Source: Flavobacteriaceae bacterium (GTDB taxonomy: Bacteria; Bacteroidota; Bacteroidia; Flavobacteriales; Flavobacteriaceae). From it: a stretch of DNA of 64,000 bases. The notes under the pieces are model-generated. The model ran no database searches. It was not told where the DNA came from and worked only from the letters and a program-made list of their open reading frames with translations. The stretch spans positions 1 to 64,000 of the forward strand of contig CANGWK010000006.1 of the NCBI GenBank assembly GCA_947457615.1. Reading direction: 5' to 3'. The position numbers and the translations under genes are program-made. Below are positions 1-8,874 of this stretch, piece by piece; within the stretch, counting starts at the first letter, position 1; the number at the start of each line of letters is the position of its first letter.

Positions 1-1
1 T

Positions 2-1981
2 AAAAATAAAGAAACTATTTTTTACACCGCTCTTTACCACACGATGGTACAGCCAAATATTGCCCAAGATATAGATGGAAAATACCGTGGTCGCGACAAC
101 CAAATCCATAAAGCAGAAGGTTTTGATTATTATTCCGTTTTCTCTCTTTGGGATACGTTTAGAGGGGCACATCCATTATATACCTTAATTGAAAAGAAAC
201 GAACTTCCGATTTTATAAATACCTTTTTAAAACAATACGAACAAGGCGGAAGATTGCCTGTTTGGGAATTGGCTTCCAATGAAACCGATTGTATGATTGG
301 CTACCATTCGGTTTCAGTTATCGCCGATGCAATGGCTAAAGGAATTACAGGTTTTGATTATAACGAAGCATTTGAAGCGTCCAAAAAAAGTGCGATGTTA
401 GATCATTTAGGATTGGATGCTTATAAAAAGCAAGGATTTATTTCAATGGATGACGATAGCGAAAGCGTTTCTAAAACTTTAGAATATGCTTATGATGATT
501 GGTGTATTGCACAAATGGCAACGATTTTAGACAAAAAAGAAGATTACGATTACTTTATGAAGCGTTCCCAAAGTTGGAAGAATGTTTTTGATTGGAATAC
601 AGGATTCATGCGCCCTAAGAAAAATGGAGGTTGGGACAAACCTTTTGATCCTAAAGAAATCAATAATAACTTCACTGAAGGAAATTCGTGGCAATACTCT
701 TTTTTTGTTCCGCAAGATATTCCCGGTATGATTGCAGCCTATGGTGGAAATGAAAAGTTTGAAGCCAAACTAGATGAAATGTTTAGCAGCGAAAGCAAAA
801 CTACTGGTCGCGAGCAAGCCGATGTTACGGGATTAATCGGTCAATATGCACACGGAAACGAACCAAGTCATCACATGGCCTACTTGTACAATTATGTTGG
901 TAAACCTGAAAAAACTACCGAAAAAGTGCATTCCATTTTAGATAATTTCTACAAAAATTCCCCCGATGGGTTAATTGGAAATGAAGACTGCGGACAAATG
1001 AGTGCTTGGTATGTGTTGAGTTCTATGGGGATTTATGCAGTTACTCCAGGGTTGCCGAATTGGAGCGTAACAAGTCCGTATTTTAGTAACATTAAAGTAA
1101 ATTTTGAAAATAAATCTTCAAAAACTATAAATAAAGACACAGATGAATTTCAATTAAGAACTTTTGATGCTTACAGTCCAGAAGATGATTTGCCACCTGT
1201 TGAAGAAGATATAAATGCGTACAATCCAAAAAAAGAATTCAAAAAATTCAATAGTATTCTCCCCGTTCCTGTAATTCAAGCAGAAAGCAAATCGTTTAAA
1301 GATAAAATGAAAGTTGCAATTATTTCTCAAAACCCAAGGGATGTAATCTATTATAACATAAGTGATACGAACGATTATTTAGCAAAAAAACTTCCTTCGA
1401 TTGTTTATACAGAACCTTTTGAGATTTTAGAAACTTCAACTATTTCTGCTTTTATCAAAAACATTGAAAATCAAAGTAACAGCATAACTTCAACCTTCTT
1501 CAAAAAACCGAACAATTATACAATTACTATTAAATCAAAATACAATCCGCAATACCATGCAGGAGGAACAGATGGATTGATTGATGGAATATTTGGTTCT
1601 GTTAATTGGCGCAAAGGCGAATGGCAAGGGTATCAAAGTCAAGATTTTGAAGCCGTTATCGATTTGCAAAAAGATCAAGCAATAAATTCGTTTTCAATAA
1701 ATTGTCTGCAAGATTCCCGCTCTTGGATTCTAATGCCAACCAAAGTTGAATATTATTCCTCAATGGATAATGAGAATTTTTCTTTAGTTGGAACTGTAAT
1801 TAATAGTATCGATCCAAAAGAAAACGAAAACAAAATAAGGAATTTTCAATTACAATTAGAAAAAGAAATAACCGCCAAATACATCAAAGTAAAAGCCTAC
1901 AATTTTGGAAAACTACCCGATTGGCACCAAGGTGTTGGGGGAGATGCCTTTATTTTTATAGACGAAATAACCATTAAATAA
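2..1981 (+). CDS. GH92 family alpha-mannosidase, 5'-truncated by window edge
   Basis: The frame is open from base 2, and the residues before the first ATG at 44 (FYTALYHTM) are already conserved GH92 sequence, so the gene starts outside the window. The visible part carries GH92 landmarks: SLWDTFRGAHPL, a GNEPSHHMAYLYN stretch near residue 271 and GNEDCGQMSAWY near 312 (counted from base 44). These belong to the Ca-dependent exo-alpha-mannosidase fold. It is followed by a chitobiase C-terminal-like beta segment (about 405-475) and a discoidin/F5-8 type C-like domain (about 505-645), probably for carbohydrate binding. Expected role: trimming of alpha-mannosides such as N-glycans, outside the cytoplasm; the signal peptide cannot be seen. 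The stop is followed by a short word repeat and the amidase gene. Confidence 0.9.
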   Translation, partial: KNKETIFYTALYHTMVQPNIAQDIDGKYRGRDNQIHKAEGFDYYSVFSLWDTFRGAHPLYTLIEKKRTSDFINTFLKQYEQGGRLPVWELASNETDCMIGYHSVSVIADAMAKGITGFDYNEAFEASKKSAMLDHLGLDAYKKQGFISMDDDSESVSKTLEYAYDDWCIAQMATILDKKEDYDYFMKRSQSWKNVFDWNTGFMRPKKNGGWDKPFDPKEINNNFTEGNSWQYSFFVPQDIPGMIAAYGGNEKFEAKLDEMFSSESKTTGREQADVTGLIGQYAHGNEPSHHMAYLYNYVGKPEKTTEKVHSILDNFYKNSPDGLIGNEDCGQMSAWYVLSSMGIYAVTPGLPNWSVTSPYFSNIKVNFENKSSKTINKDTDEFQLRTFDAYSPEDDLPPVEEDINAYNPKKEFKKFNSILPVPVIQAESKSFKDKMKVAIISQNPRDVIYYNISDTNDYLAKKLPSIVYTEPFEILETSTISAFIKNIENQSNSITSTFFKKPNNYTITIKSKYNPQYHAGGTDGLIDGIFGSVNWRKGEWQGYQSQDFEAVIDLQKDQAINSFSINCLQDSRSWILMPTKVEYYSSMDNENFSLVGTVINSIDPKENENKIRNFQLQLEKEITAKYIKVKAYNFGKLPDWHQGVGGDAFIFIDEITIK

Positions 1982-1983
1982 AA

Positions 1984-2033
1984 ATCCGTTTTATCCGCGT
2001 TTTCACTAAGTGAATCCGTTAAATCCGCGTGCC
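1984..2033. repeat. ATCCG-type word repeat
   Basis: Two imperfect copies of a phrase of the form ATCCGTTWWATCCGCGT (1984-2001 and 2013-2033) fill the spacer between the GH92 gene and the amidase. The second copy runs into a GTG that would extend the amidase upstream. That extension is therefore unlikely to be real coding sequence. Confidence 0.55.
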
Positions 2034-2040
2034 ATTTACC

Positions 2041-2811
2041 ATGAAGATAGCCCTAATACAAACCGCCTTAACTTGGGAAAACCCGAAAGAAAATCGAATT
2101 AATCTCGAAGAAAAAATACATTCTATTACAGAGGCAGTCGATTTAATTGTACTACCCGAAATGTTCACTTCCGGATTTACGATGCATCCGCAAAACTGCG
2201 CCGAAACGATGCAAGGGGATACTATTTTATGGTTACAATCGTTAGCAAACGAAAAAGATTCTGCCATTACCGGAAGTGTAATTATAGAAGAAAACGGCAA
2301 CTATTACAACCGATTAGTTTTTGTGTTTCCTAATGGTGAAATACAACACTACGATAAAAGGCATTTATTCGCGCTAGCAGGAGAAGATAAAATATATACT
2401 GCTGGAACTGAAAAATTAATTGTAGAATATAAGGGCTTCAAAATTTGTCCGCTTATATGTTACGATTTGCGATTCCCTGTTTTTTCAAGAAATGTGGAAG
2501 ATTATGATGTGTTGATTTATGTTGCCAACTGGCCAAAACCTCGTGTAAACGCATGGGACATTTTGCTAAAAGCAAGAGCTGTAGAAAACATGAGTTATGT
2601 AATCGGCGTAAATAGAGTTGGATTAGACGATAACAATCATGAATATGTTGGTCATTCGCAAGCCATAGATTTTCTGGGAAATTACCTCTTAGAACCTCAA
2701 GAAACAGAAGCGATTTTTATCGTTACACTAGACAAAGACGCTATATTAGAAACTAGAAATAAATTAGCATTTCTGAATGATAAAGATGAATTTCAAATTT
2801 TTAAATCGTAA
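2041..2811 (+). CDS. Nitrilase-superfamily omega-amidase (YafV-like)
   Basis: Carbon-nitrogen hydrolase of 256 residues with the complete Glu-Lys-Cys triad: E40 (VLPEMF), K106 (YDKRHLF) and C140 (LICYDLRFP). The family member YafV/Nit2 hydrolyses the omega-amide of alpha-ketoglutaramate and alpha-ketosuccinamate in the cytoplasm, repairing transamination by-products. I chose the ATG at 2041 (MKIALIQ) because the upstream GTG at 2029 lies in a word repeat and would add only four residues. The 3' end overlaps the convergent lipoprotein gene by 11 bp. Confidence 0.9.
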   Translation: MKIALIQTALTWENPKENRINLEEKIHSITEAVDLIVLPEMFTSGFTMHPQNCAETMQGDTILWLQSLANEKDSAITGSVIIEENGNYYNRLVFVFPNGEIQHYDKRHLFALAGEDKIYTAGTEKLIVEYKGFKICPLICYDLRFPVFSRNVEDYDVLIYVANWPKPRVNAWDILLKARAVENMSYVIGVNRVGLDDNNHEYVGHSQAIDFLGNYLLEPQETEAIFIVTLDKDAILETRNKLAFLNDKDEFQIFKS

Positions 2812-4408
2812 TTTTTAAATCAAACGATTGTTCTACATCCCAATTGGCTCGAACATCCAATTCTTTCGGAAAATAAATTACTTCTTCACTTTGACGGAGT
2901 TCTAAGAAATTTCCAGGTGTCCAAGATTTATCTTTATTATCGTCGTAAATTAACCTTAAATTATATTTATTTGGCTCTAATAAGTCGAAGATTACTTCTT
3001 TCCTTTCATCAGAATATTCACTTGCAACAACCTCCTCTTTCTCATCTAGAAGTTGCACAATTACAGGAAATCGTTTAACATTCTCTAAAGTAACTTTCAA
3101 ATTCCCATAATCAGAAAGATCATTGGTGGCAAAATTATAGGATAAAGTATCATTCTTTTTATCATAATAATTGAATAATGCTCCTGGTAATAATTTTAAA
3201 TTGTATTTTTCTAAAGGTTCTTTCTGAAATAGAAACTTTAACTTCTGATGGAATTCATCGTATTCGGTAGTAAATTTTACTTCGGCAGAATCTTTATTAA
3301 TTAATTTCATTTTCGTTACATCCCATTTATTTATAGGTGTATTCGAATTAATTGCAAAAGTATCTCTGAAATTTAATGTCCCTATTGGCTCTGCAGAAAA
3401 ATTGATGCTGTCTTTTTTCTGATCTTTAACTTTTAGCAAATAAGTTTTTTTGAATTTATTTTTAGAAACCGCAATGCTAACACTATCTCCTTTTATGGCA
3501 TTGAACCAAACTTGGAGTGAATCTTTTCTAGGTAACTCAGATACAATATGCGGAATAGTTTCTTCTCCTCTTTTTACAACAATTTTCACATCCTTAGCTT
3601 TCCCTTCATATCCCATAGTATATTTGGATGCGGATGCCTGAATGAAATTCACCGATTTAAAAGGGGTTTCTTCTTTAAATAAATCTAATTCATAAATAGT
3701 ATCGTTGGGGATTTTAATAAAATCTTTTTGAAAAGCAATTTTATCTGTTTTAGGATCAAATTTATTATTCCCATTGGCATCCTTTAAAGCAATCAATCGG
3801 TATTTGCCTTTCTTTAAATTCTCAAATTTGCCTAATTTCAAACTATCTAAAGTGTTCGTGACGTATCTTGGTGTTTGTTTATAAATAGCCGAATCGGAAT
3901 ATTTTTCATTCACTTCATACAATAAAATAGAAACAAAATTATCTACTTTTTTGCCAATAGCATCTCTGGTTTTTACCCCTAAGGTCAATGAATCAATATA
4001 ACTTCCAGTAGAAAAAACATATTTAAATTGTTGGTAAGGATTTCCTTCGTTATTGTCTTGAATACTTTTGCCAAAATTAAAACTGTAAGTAGTGTTAGGC
4101 TGTAGTGTATCTTTTATTTTAATAGTTATCGTCTTACTTGCAGTTGCTGGCAAAATCTCCGGCTGCAATTTCATAGGAGGTGAAATGATAAGCTGTTTAT
4201 TCACTTCCTTAAGTTTCACGTATTCATCAAAAGTCAATTTAATTTCTTTTCCGTTAAAATTTGTAGTTAAGTTTTTAGGTAAACTAGTAATCAATATTGG
4301 CGCTAAGGTATCCTTTTTCCCGCCAGTAATAGACCCTCTATTGGCACATCCAATTATGGATAAAGCCATTAAAATCACTAGATAGTTACAATACTTTTTC
4401 TGCATCAT
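2801..4408 (-). CDS. Ig-like domain lipoprotein (SbsA/Big_5-like)
   Basis: Predicted lipoprotein. A hydrophobic segment ends in a lipobox (LSIIGC), so the mature protein begins CANRGSITGGKKDTLAP. An N-terminal Big_5/SbsA-type Ig domain (PxxxTSLPKNLTTNFNGKEIKLTFDEYV) is followed by several beta-rich segments up to residue ~535, without catalytic motifs. Proteins of this type are common in Flavobacteria and are probably anchored in the outer membrane; the function is unknown. The frame is open to an ATG at 4429, but the paired ATGs at 4408/4405 give a more typical lipoprotein leader. Downstream of its start lies a fragment of comF (4488-4544), suggesting that comF was once its direct upstream neighbour. 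Confidence 0.85.
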   Translation of the reverse strand: MMQKKYCNYLVILMALSIIGCANRGSITGGKKDTLAPILITSLPKNLTTNFNGKEIKLTFDEYVKLKEVNKQLIISPPMKLQPEILPATASKTITIKIKDTLQPNTTYSFNFGKSIQDNNEGNPYQQFKYVFSTGSYIDSLTLGVKTRDAIGKKVDNFVSILLYEVNEKYSDSAIYKQTPRYVTNTLDSLKLGKFENLKKGKYRLIALKDANGNNKFDPKTDKIAFQKDFIKIPNDTIYELDLFKEETPFKSVNFIQASASKYTMGYEGKAKDVKIVVKRGEETIPHIVSELPRKDSLQVWFNAIKGDSVSIAVSKNKFKKTYLLKVKDQKKDSINFSAEPIGTLNFRDTFAINSNTPINKWDVTKMKLINKDSAEVKFTTEYDEFHQKLKFLFQKEPLEKYNLKLLPGALFNYYDKKNDTLSYNFATNDLSDYGNLKVTLENVKRFPVIVQLLDEKEEVVASEYSDERKEVIFDLLEPNKYNLRLIYDDNKDKSWTPGNFLELRQSEEVIYFPKELDVRANWDVEQSFDLKITI

Positions 4409-5156
4409 ATGAAGGTTTTCGTATCGCAAAATAACAACTATATTTAGAGGTAACGAAATGTTTTTATTTATTATTAACTAAAAATAATTATTGGGTCATT
4501 GCCATGCAAACGATACTTAATTTCGCGCCGGGAATTTTAAGCAAAACTATTTTCAGCAAATAGTTGCAAAGGATTGATTGTAGTACTATTTATCCTAAAA
4601 TTTTACTAATGCCTTTTATTATTAATTCCATCACTAATTAAATATGTTGCCCTACCTATTTTAATAGTTTGTTAACTAGTTTTAAACGTATACTTAACGT
4701 TGCTAATTACTTTAAATAGGCTTTAAATATTTTTTTTAAAAAACTACTTTTCACTTTCATTAAGCATTTTTGCAACTGCTCAATTAGAATGTCTTTATCT
4801 TGTAATCTAGATTCAAAAATTGTGTACTTTATAATAATTGAATCGCTTATACCTAAAACACCACCTATTACGTGGATTTCATTTTGCAATTGTAATGTAC
4901 CCTAAAAGAGCAATAATTAAGATTGCTTTAAGTATTCATTCCATTTTTCTTGCTAAATCGTGTATCTTTTTTCTTGTTAAAATTATCATTTGCAGCCATT
5001 AATTTAACAATTTTCGAATTTTTTGTCAAATTGTATTGTCGTTAAAAAGCAATAATATACCTTAGTATTTTAATTAGGCTATACTTTGTGTTATTTTGTC
5101 TAGTTTTAATTTAAAAATAACTGTTTTAATATTACATAACTAACACTAAAAAAATT
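4409..5156. other. Long spacer at the left edge of the inserted segment
   Basis: About 750 bp without a convincing gene. It contains the comF-tail remnant (4488-4544) and AT-rich sequence. A possible 60-codon minus-strand frame lies at 4707-4889 (TTG start, low-complexity C-terminus rich in K). Just upstream of that frame, another frame encodes a hydrophobic stretch (LKAILIIALLGYITIAK) that ends in a stop. This looks like a decayed short gene rather than a working one. No clear TAnnTTTG promoter was found before the T9SS cargo gene at 5157. Confidence 0.4.
4488..4544 (-). pseudogene. comF 3'-end remnant (18 codons plus stop)
   Basis: Read on the minus strand this encodes LLKIPGAKLSIVCMAMTQ and a stop, identical in protein to the last 18 residues of the intact comF at 8875-9558. 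Bases 4495-4544 match 8882-8931 at 48 of 50 positions. All differences across the 57 bp are synonymous (TTG/TTA, GCA/GCG, ACG/ACC, CAG/CAA, stop TGA/TAA). Beyond 4544 the similarity stops abruptly. It is best read as the old or donor 3' end of comF left behind by an insertion or recombination. Confidence 0.85.
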
Positions 5157-5957
5157 ATGAAAAAAACCCTTACACTTTTAATTTTTACTATTTCCTTTTT
5201 TGCAAATGCACAGTATTTTGAAGGATTTGAAAATGGTGTGCCTGGCACAATGACTCAAACCTATGCTAAAGGTGAAACTACTTTTATTGATTTTAGTATT
5301 GCAGCAGTTGGTGTTGAAAATGCTTTGTCGGATACTAATAGCGCTGTTTTTGCTAATCCAATGGCTACTGAAACCACAATTACAACACTACAAACTCCCG
5401 TACTTGATTTAACTAGCGAAGATTATGTACTTGAATTTAAACATTTGCAAAAATCTTCTAAAAAAGTATACAATAATGAACTTGCTGTTGAGCTCTCTAA
5501 TGATTTTGGGAAAACGTGGCAAACAGTAACTATTTATAATAAGCCAAATAATGAAACTGAAACAGAAATTATTGATTTGAGTTTGTATTCTTCTAAAACT
5601 ACAATTGTAAGATTTAAGGCAACACAATTTCACGGAAATTATGATTTACCTATAGTTATTGATGATATTTCTATTCAAAAAAAGACACAAGACAGCAACA
5701 TTGTAGCAAACAAGCTACTAAAAAACGAACAGGAAACATCGAGTATTTATCCCAACCCATCAACGGGAAATTTTTATGTTAATACTAAAAAAAATGCAAG
5801 CATAACTGTTTATGATGCTAACTGGCGCAATGTTTTAGAATTAGAAAGCTGTTCTAATGAAACATCTATCAATTTAACGAATTTTCCAAAAGGATTTTAT
5901 TTAGTTAAAATCAATAATAAAACAACTGTAGAAACCAAAAAAATACTACTTAAATAG
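5157..5957 (+). CDS. T9SS-sorted secreted protein, cleaved-adhesin/MAM-like
   Basis: Secreted protein of 266 residues. Residues 1-18 are a signal peptide (MKKTLTLLIFTISFFANA, cut before QYFEGFEN). Residues ~19-175 form a beta-sandwich of the cleaved-adhesin/MAM type (YFEGFENGVPGTM near the start, FKHLQKSS and VIDDISI later). Residues ~195-266 are a type A T9SS C-terminal domain (SSIYPNPSTGNFYV, ITVYDANWRNVLELE, FPKGFYLVKI, KKILLK). It should be exported by Sec, carried across the outer membrane by T9SS and attached to the surface or released. It lies 7 bp upstream of the cytochrome-like gene, so they are probably cotranscribed. Ligand unknown. Confidence 0.85.
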   Translation: MKKTLTLLIFTISFFANAQYFEGFENGVPGTMTQTYAKGETTFIDFSIAAVGVENALSDTNSAVFANPMATETTITTLQTPVLDLTSEDYVLEFKHLQKSSKKVYNNELAVELSNDFGKTWQTVTIYNKPNNETETEIIDLSLYSSKTTIVRFKATQFHGNYDLPIVIDDISIQKKTQDSNIVANKLLKNEQETSSIYPNPSTGNFYVNTKKNASITVYDANWRNVLELESCSNETSINLTNFPKGFYLVKINNKTTVETKKILLK

Positions 5958-5964
5958 AAAAATT

Positions 5965-7893
5965 ATGAGAAATAACAAACTTAATAATACATACCTCTTT
6001 CTAGCTTTGTTAGCCGGAATAGCAGTATTAACAGAAGGATTTATTAAAAACAACAAGGCAGTTTACAGCACTTTTTTTCCAACAGATGTTCAAGGTGCTG
6101 GAAATGTGGTAAACGACATTTTATTTAGTACTTGGACTAATAATGCTAATAGTTCACCCAATGTTTTTGTTTTGCCAGCTGACGGACCTAATTTTGTTGG
6201 TGATAATCCAACCGCTGCTCAACCTTCGGGCAGTGCTAATAATCTTGATTTTCATCGTTGGGCAGAACAAATGTATTTATGGATACTTTCGCCTGCACCC
6301 TCAGATGGTAGTTATGGTAATTGTGGTGGATTGGTTTTAAATTCAAAACAGTTTTATGATTTTGATTTATATAATGGTGTTTATAGAAAACATATTTGTC
6401 CTAATATATTAGATCCTAATCCTATACAATCAACTGAAAAGGTTGCCAACAAAACCACCGATGTAACTGGTTCTATGACTTTTGGTGTAAAAGGCACCAA
6501 CAAAGGCAGTAAAAATTTACCTATCTTGATAGAAAAAGATACTGACAAAATTTTTGATGTTGATAAAACACCATTAAACAAAAACGGCTTCCCATTGGTT
6601 TATGATGTTCATAAAAATAAGGTTGAAGTTGCTGCAATAAAAACAAAAAAAAATGAACCCATATTCTATGATGTAAAAGGAAATATAATTGAAAAACCAA
6701 GTTTAATTCTTTCTAAAGAACTAGATGAAAACACAACCGTACAACAATTTACTTTTAATAAAACAACATTAACTATAGCAACCATAGATGGTGCTTCTAT
6801 AGTTATAATGCCCTACCAAAATCAAGCCCAAACGAATAGTGCTTTAATGGCACGAAATGGTTCTTTAGTGTACTACAATATTATGGTAAATGATGTAGCT
6901 GCTGTTTTTAGCACAATGGTAAACAAAGGCGTTGCCAATGGCGGATTACCAAATACCACTAAATTTCCCACCACTCAAGCCGAACTAGATGTAATAAAAG
7001 CCTATGCAACAGCCCACGGTTTTCCATTGATAAACACCAACAATCGTGTTTTGGCAATGGAAGTAAAAACATCGTGGGTAGAAACCATCAATTTTACAAG
7101 TACGCCACCATTACCAACTGCTGTCAATCCGCCACCTTATCTTGGCGATTATGTTACCATAAATGCTTCTGTGCCCAACTATGTTCAATCGTCTTCAACT
7201 ACTTGGACACTTAGCACAACAAATCCTAAAAGAATTGCTAGATTAGCCTTGGTAGGTATGCACGTAGTAGGTAGTGTAAAAGGACATCCCGAAATGATAT
7301 GGAGTACTTTTGAACACGAAAATAATGCGCCAAACAACGAATTTAGTTGTAATGATGATAGCGGAGTTCCAGTTTTTTTTAGTAGTGATATTACTTCAAC
7401 AAATTGGTTGTTTTGCAATCCTACCGCATCAATAGCTTCGATAAATAATAGTACAAATATCATTCAAAGCGGAACTAATATTAGTGCTACCAATGGAAAT
7501 ACAATATCGGCAAGCAATATATTTCGTAGTAAACCCTTTGGCTGGGCTGGCCCTGCAAACAACCCAGCTGCTTTAGATAATCCTGAAATTTCTAAACAAG
7601 GCACACACAATGCACGTCTTATTGCCTTAAAAAATGATGTTGATGCTAATTTAGTTTCTGGCGATGTAAGAAAAAAATATTTTCAAGTGGGTGCCACCTG
7701 GAACTCTAAAATTAGAACCAATGGTGCCCACGTAGGTTCCATTATACTATCTAACTCTACTATGGAAACTACTACACAAAACACACATAGTTGTTTTACT
7801 TGTCATGCCTCAGAACCAGGGCAAGCTAATAGGGATATGCCATCTTTTTCTCCTCGATTAAGCCACGTTTTTGGTAATAGTTTGATTCCATAA
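5965..7893 (+). CDS. Secreted single-heme cytochrome c-like protein
   Basis: Protein of 642 residues with an N-terminal hydrophobic segment (TYLFLALLAGIAVLTEGF) acting as signal peptide or anchor. Near the C-terminus there is one CxxCH heme-attachment motif (HSCFTCHASEPGQ, about residue 609). Other visible landmarks are FHRWAEQMYLWILSP near residue 93, IWSTFEHENNAP near 445 and NSTMETTTQNTHSCFTCH. This pattern resembles large cytochrome c-family proteins of unknown function that carry the heme site at the end. There is no T9SS tail. A stretch around residues 190-250 has repeated phrases of the type DVxKxPLxKNG and YDVxxN. It sits between two T9SS cargo genes and may form a periplasmic or surface complex with them. 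The redox partner is unknown. Confidence 0.7.
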   Translation: MRNNKLNNTYLFLALLAGIAVLTEGFIKNNKAVYSTFFPTDVQGAGNVVNDILFSTWTNNANSSPNVFVLPADGPNFVGDNPTAAQPSGSANNLDFHRWAEQMYLWILSPAPSDGSYGNCGGLVLNSKQFYDFDLYNGVYRKHICPNILDPNPIQSTEKVANKTTDVTGSMTFGVKGTNKGSKNLPILIEKDTDKIFDVDKTPLNKNGFPLVYDVHKNKVEVAAIKTKKNEPIFYDVKGNIIEKPSLILSKELDENTTVQQFTFNKTTLTIATIDGASIVIMPYQNQAQTNSALMARNGSLVYYNIMVNDVAAVFSTMVNKGVANGGLPNTTKFPTTQAELDVIKAYATAHGFPLINTNNRVLAMEVKTSWVETINFTSTPPLPTAVNPPPYLGDYVTINASVPNYVQSSSTTWTLSTTNPKRIARLALVGMHVVGSVKGHPEMIWSTFEHENNAPNNEFSCNDDSGVPVFFSSDITSTNWLFCNPTASIASINNSTNIIQSGTNISATNGNTISASNIFRSKPFGWAGPANNPAALDNPEISKQGTHNARLIALKNDVDANLVSGDVRKKYFQVGATWNSKIRTNGAHVGSIILSNSTMETTTQNTHSCFTCHASEPGQANRDMPSFSPRLSHVFGNSLIP

Positions 7894-7922
7894 ATATTTT
7901 TAAAATAATTGATTAAAACAAG

Positions 7923-7930
7923 TAACTTTG
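7923..7930 (+). promoter_or_regulatory. Candidate -7 box (TAACTTTG) for the DUF2271-like gene
   Basis: Matches the Bacteroidota -7 consensus TAnnTTTG, 26 bp before the ATG at 7957. No convincing -33 TTTG at the usual 19-21 bp spacing was seen. The third gene of the segment may thus have its own start. Confidence 0.35.
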
Positions 7931-7956
7931 AAATTCAACACTAAAATTCAATAAAC

Positions 7957-8769
7957 ATGAAAAATAATATATTAAAAACAATACTATTTGTTTTTGTTTT
8001 GTGCTACTTTAATAAAACAATTGCACAAACACAGGGTACTCTTAATTTTTCTTTTACACCCACATCACACGGTACTGCAAATCATGCTTTAGCTGTTTGG
8101 ATTGTAACAGGAGGAGGATCCTTTATTAAAACTAAGGCTAGATACTGTGATGCAAGTACCTACAACTACTTGCCTACTTGGGCATCATCAGCTTCATGTG
8201 GTTTCCAAGGTACTACTTTAGACGCTACCAGTTCTCCGTGCCTTATAGCTGGTGCTACAGTTGGAGGTTCGCTCACAACTTATTCTCCAATTAATATTGT
8301 TTGGGATGGTATCAACAATTTTGGTAATCTTGCACAAGATAGCAATTGTAATGTGATTATAGAAGAAACTTGGGGTATTGGCAGCACTAAAACAGCGGTG
8401 CGGTATTTTCCTTTTGTAAAAGGTCCTGCAGTAGATGACCAAACTACAGGTATTGCCAATGATGCTAATTTTACTGGTATTTCATTAATATGGCAGCCTA
8501 ATTTAGCAACGACTGCATTTGCAAGTGCGGCTGCTACTATTTATCCTAATCCGTCCAGAAACGGTGTTTTTAACATGGATCTCCAAGATACAGTAAGTGC
8601 TATAAAAGTATATAATACCCTTGGTGCTTTAGTGTATAATGAAACGCTTTTGTTAGAAAAAAATACCTCCACAAAATTAGATTTATCCAATTTTTCAAAT
8701 GGTATTTATATTGTAAACTTATCTAATGAAAAAGGTTCTTCTAACTATAAATTGGTAGTTGAGAAGTAG
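7957..8769 (+). CDS. DUF2271-like T9SS-sorted secreted protein
   Basis: Secreted protein of 270 residues: signal peptide 1-23 (ends NKTIAQ), then a domain of about 150 residues resembling DUF2271 (ALAVWIVTGGGSFIKTKARYC, LPTWAS, NIVWDGINNFGN, VIIEETW). Residues ~190-270 are a type A T9SS tail (TIYPNPSRNGVFNMDL, IKVYNTLGALVYNE, FSNGIYIVNLS, YKLVVEK). DUF2271 proteins are periplasmic or secreted, and some occur beside redox or flavin-linked membrane proteins. Here the neighbour is a cytochrome-like protein, so a joint surface redox role is an inference. Four cysteines are visible between residues ~50 and 110. Confidence 0.75.
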   Translation: MKNNILKTILFVFVLCYFNKTIAQTQGTLNFSFTPTSHGTANHALAVWIVTGGGSFIKTKARYCDASTYNYLPTWASSASCGFQGTTLDATSSPCLIAGATVGGSLTTYSPINIVWDGINNFGNLAQDSNCNVIIEETWGIGSTKTAVRYFPFVKGPAVDDQTTGIANDANFTGISLIWQPNLATTAFASAAATIYPNPSRNGVFNMDLQDTVSAIKVYNTLGALVYNETLLLEKNTSTKLDLSNFSNGIYIVNLSNEKGSSNYKLVVEK

Positions 8770-8817
8770 AGGATTAATTACAAATTAAGCTTAAATTCAT
8801 TTAGTTGCAAAAGCTTT

Positions 8818-8864
8818 CAGCCACATTCACAAATTAATAATTCAGATTTGTGAATCTGTGGCTG
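8818..8864. terminator. Hairpin between the converging DUF2271-like gene and comF
   Basis: Inverted repeat: 8818-8834 (CAGCCACATTCACAAAT) pairs with 8846-8864 apart from a 2-base bulge, with an 11-base loop. It lies between the plus-strand gene ending at 8769 and the minus-strand comF ending at 8875, as expected for a bidirectional terminator. The T-tract is weak. Confidence 0.5.
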
Positions 8865-8874
8865 TTCATTAACA

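Noticed and set aside
2029..2040. Upstream GTG start for the amidase
   Set aside because: Lies in a word repeat; the ATG at 2041 matches the family N-terminus.
4707..4889. 60-codon minus-strand gene
   Set aside because: Needs a TTG start, low complexity at the end, and an adjacent hydrophobic frame broken by stops. Probably decayed sequence; reported only in the spacer entry.
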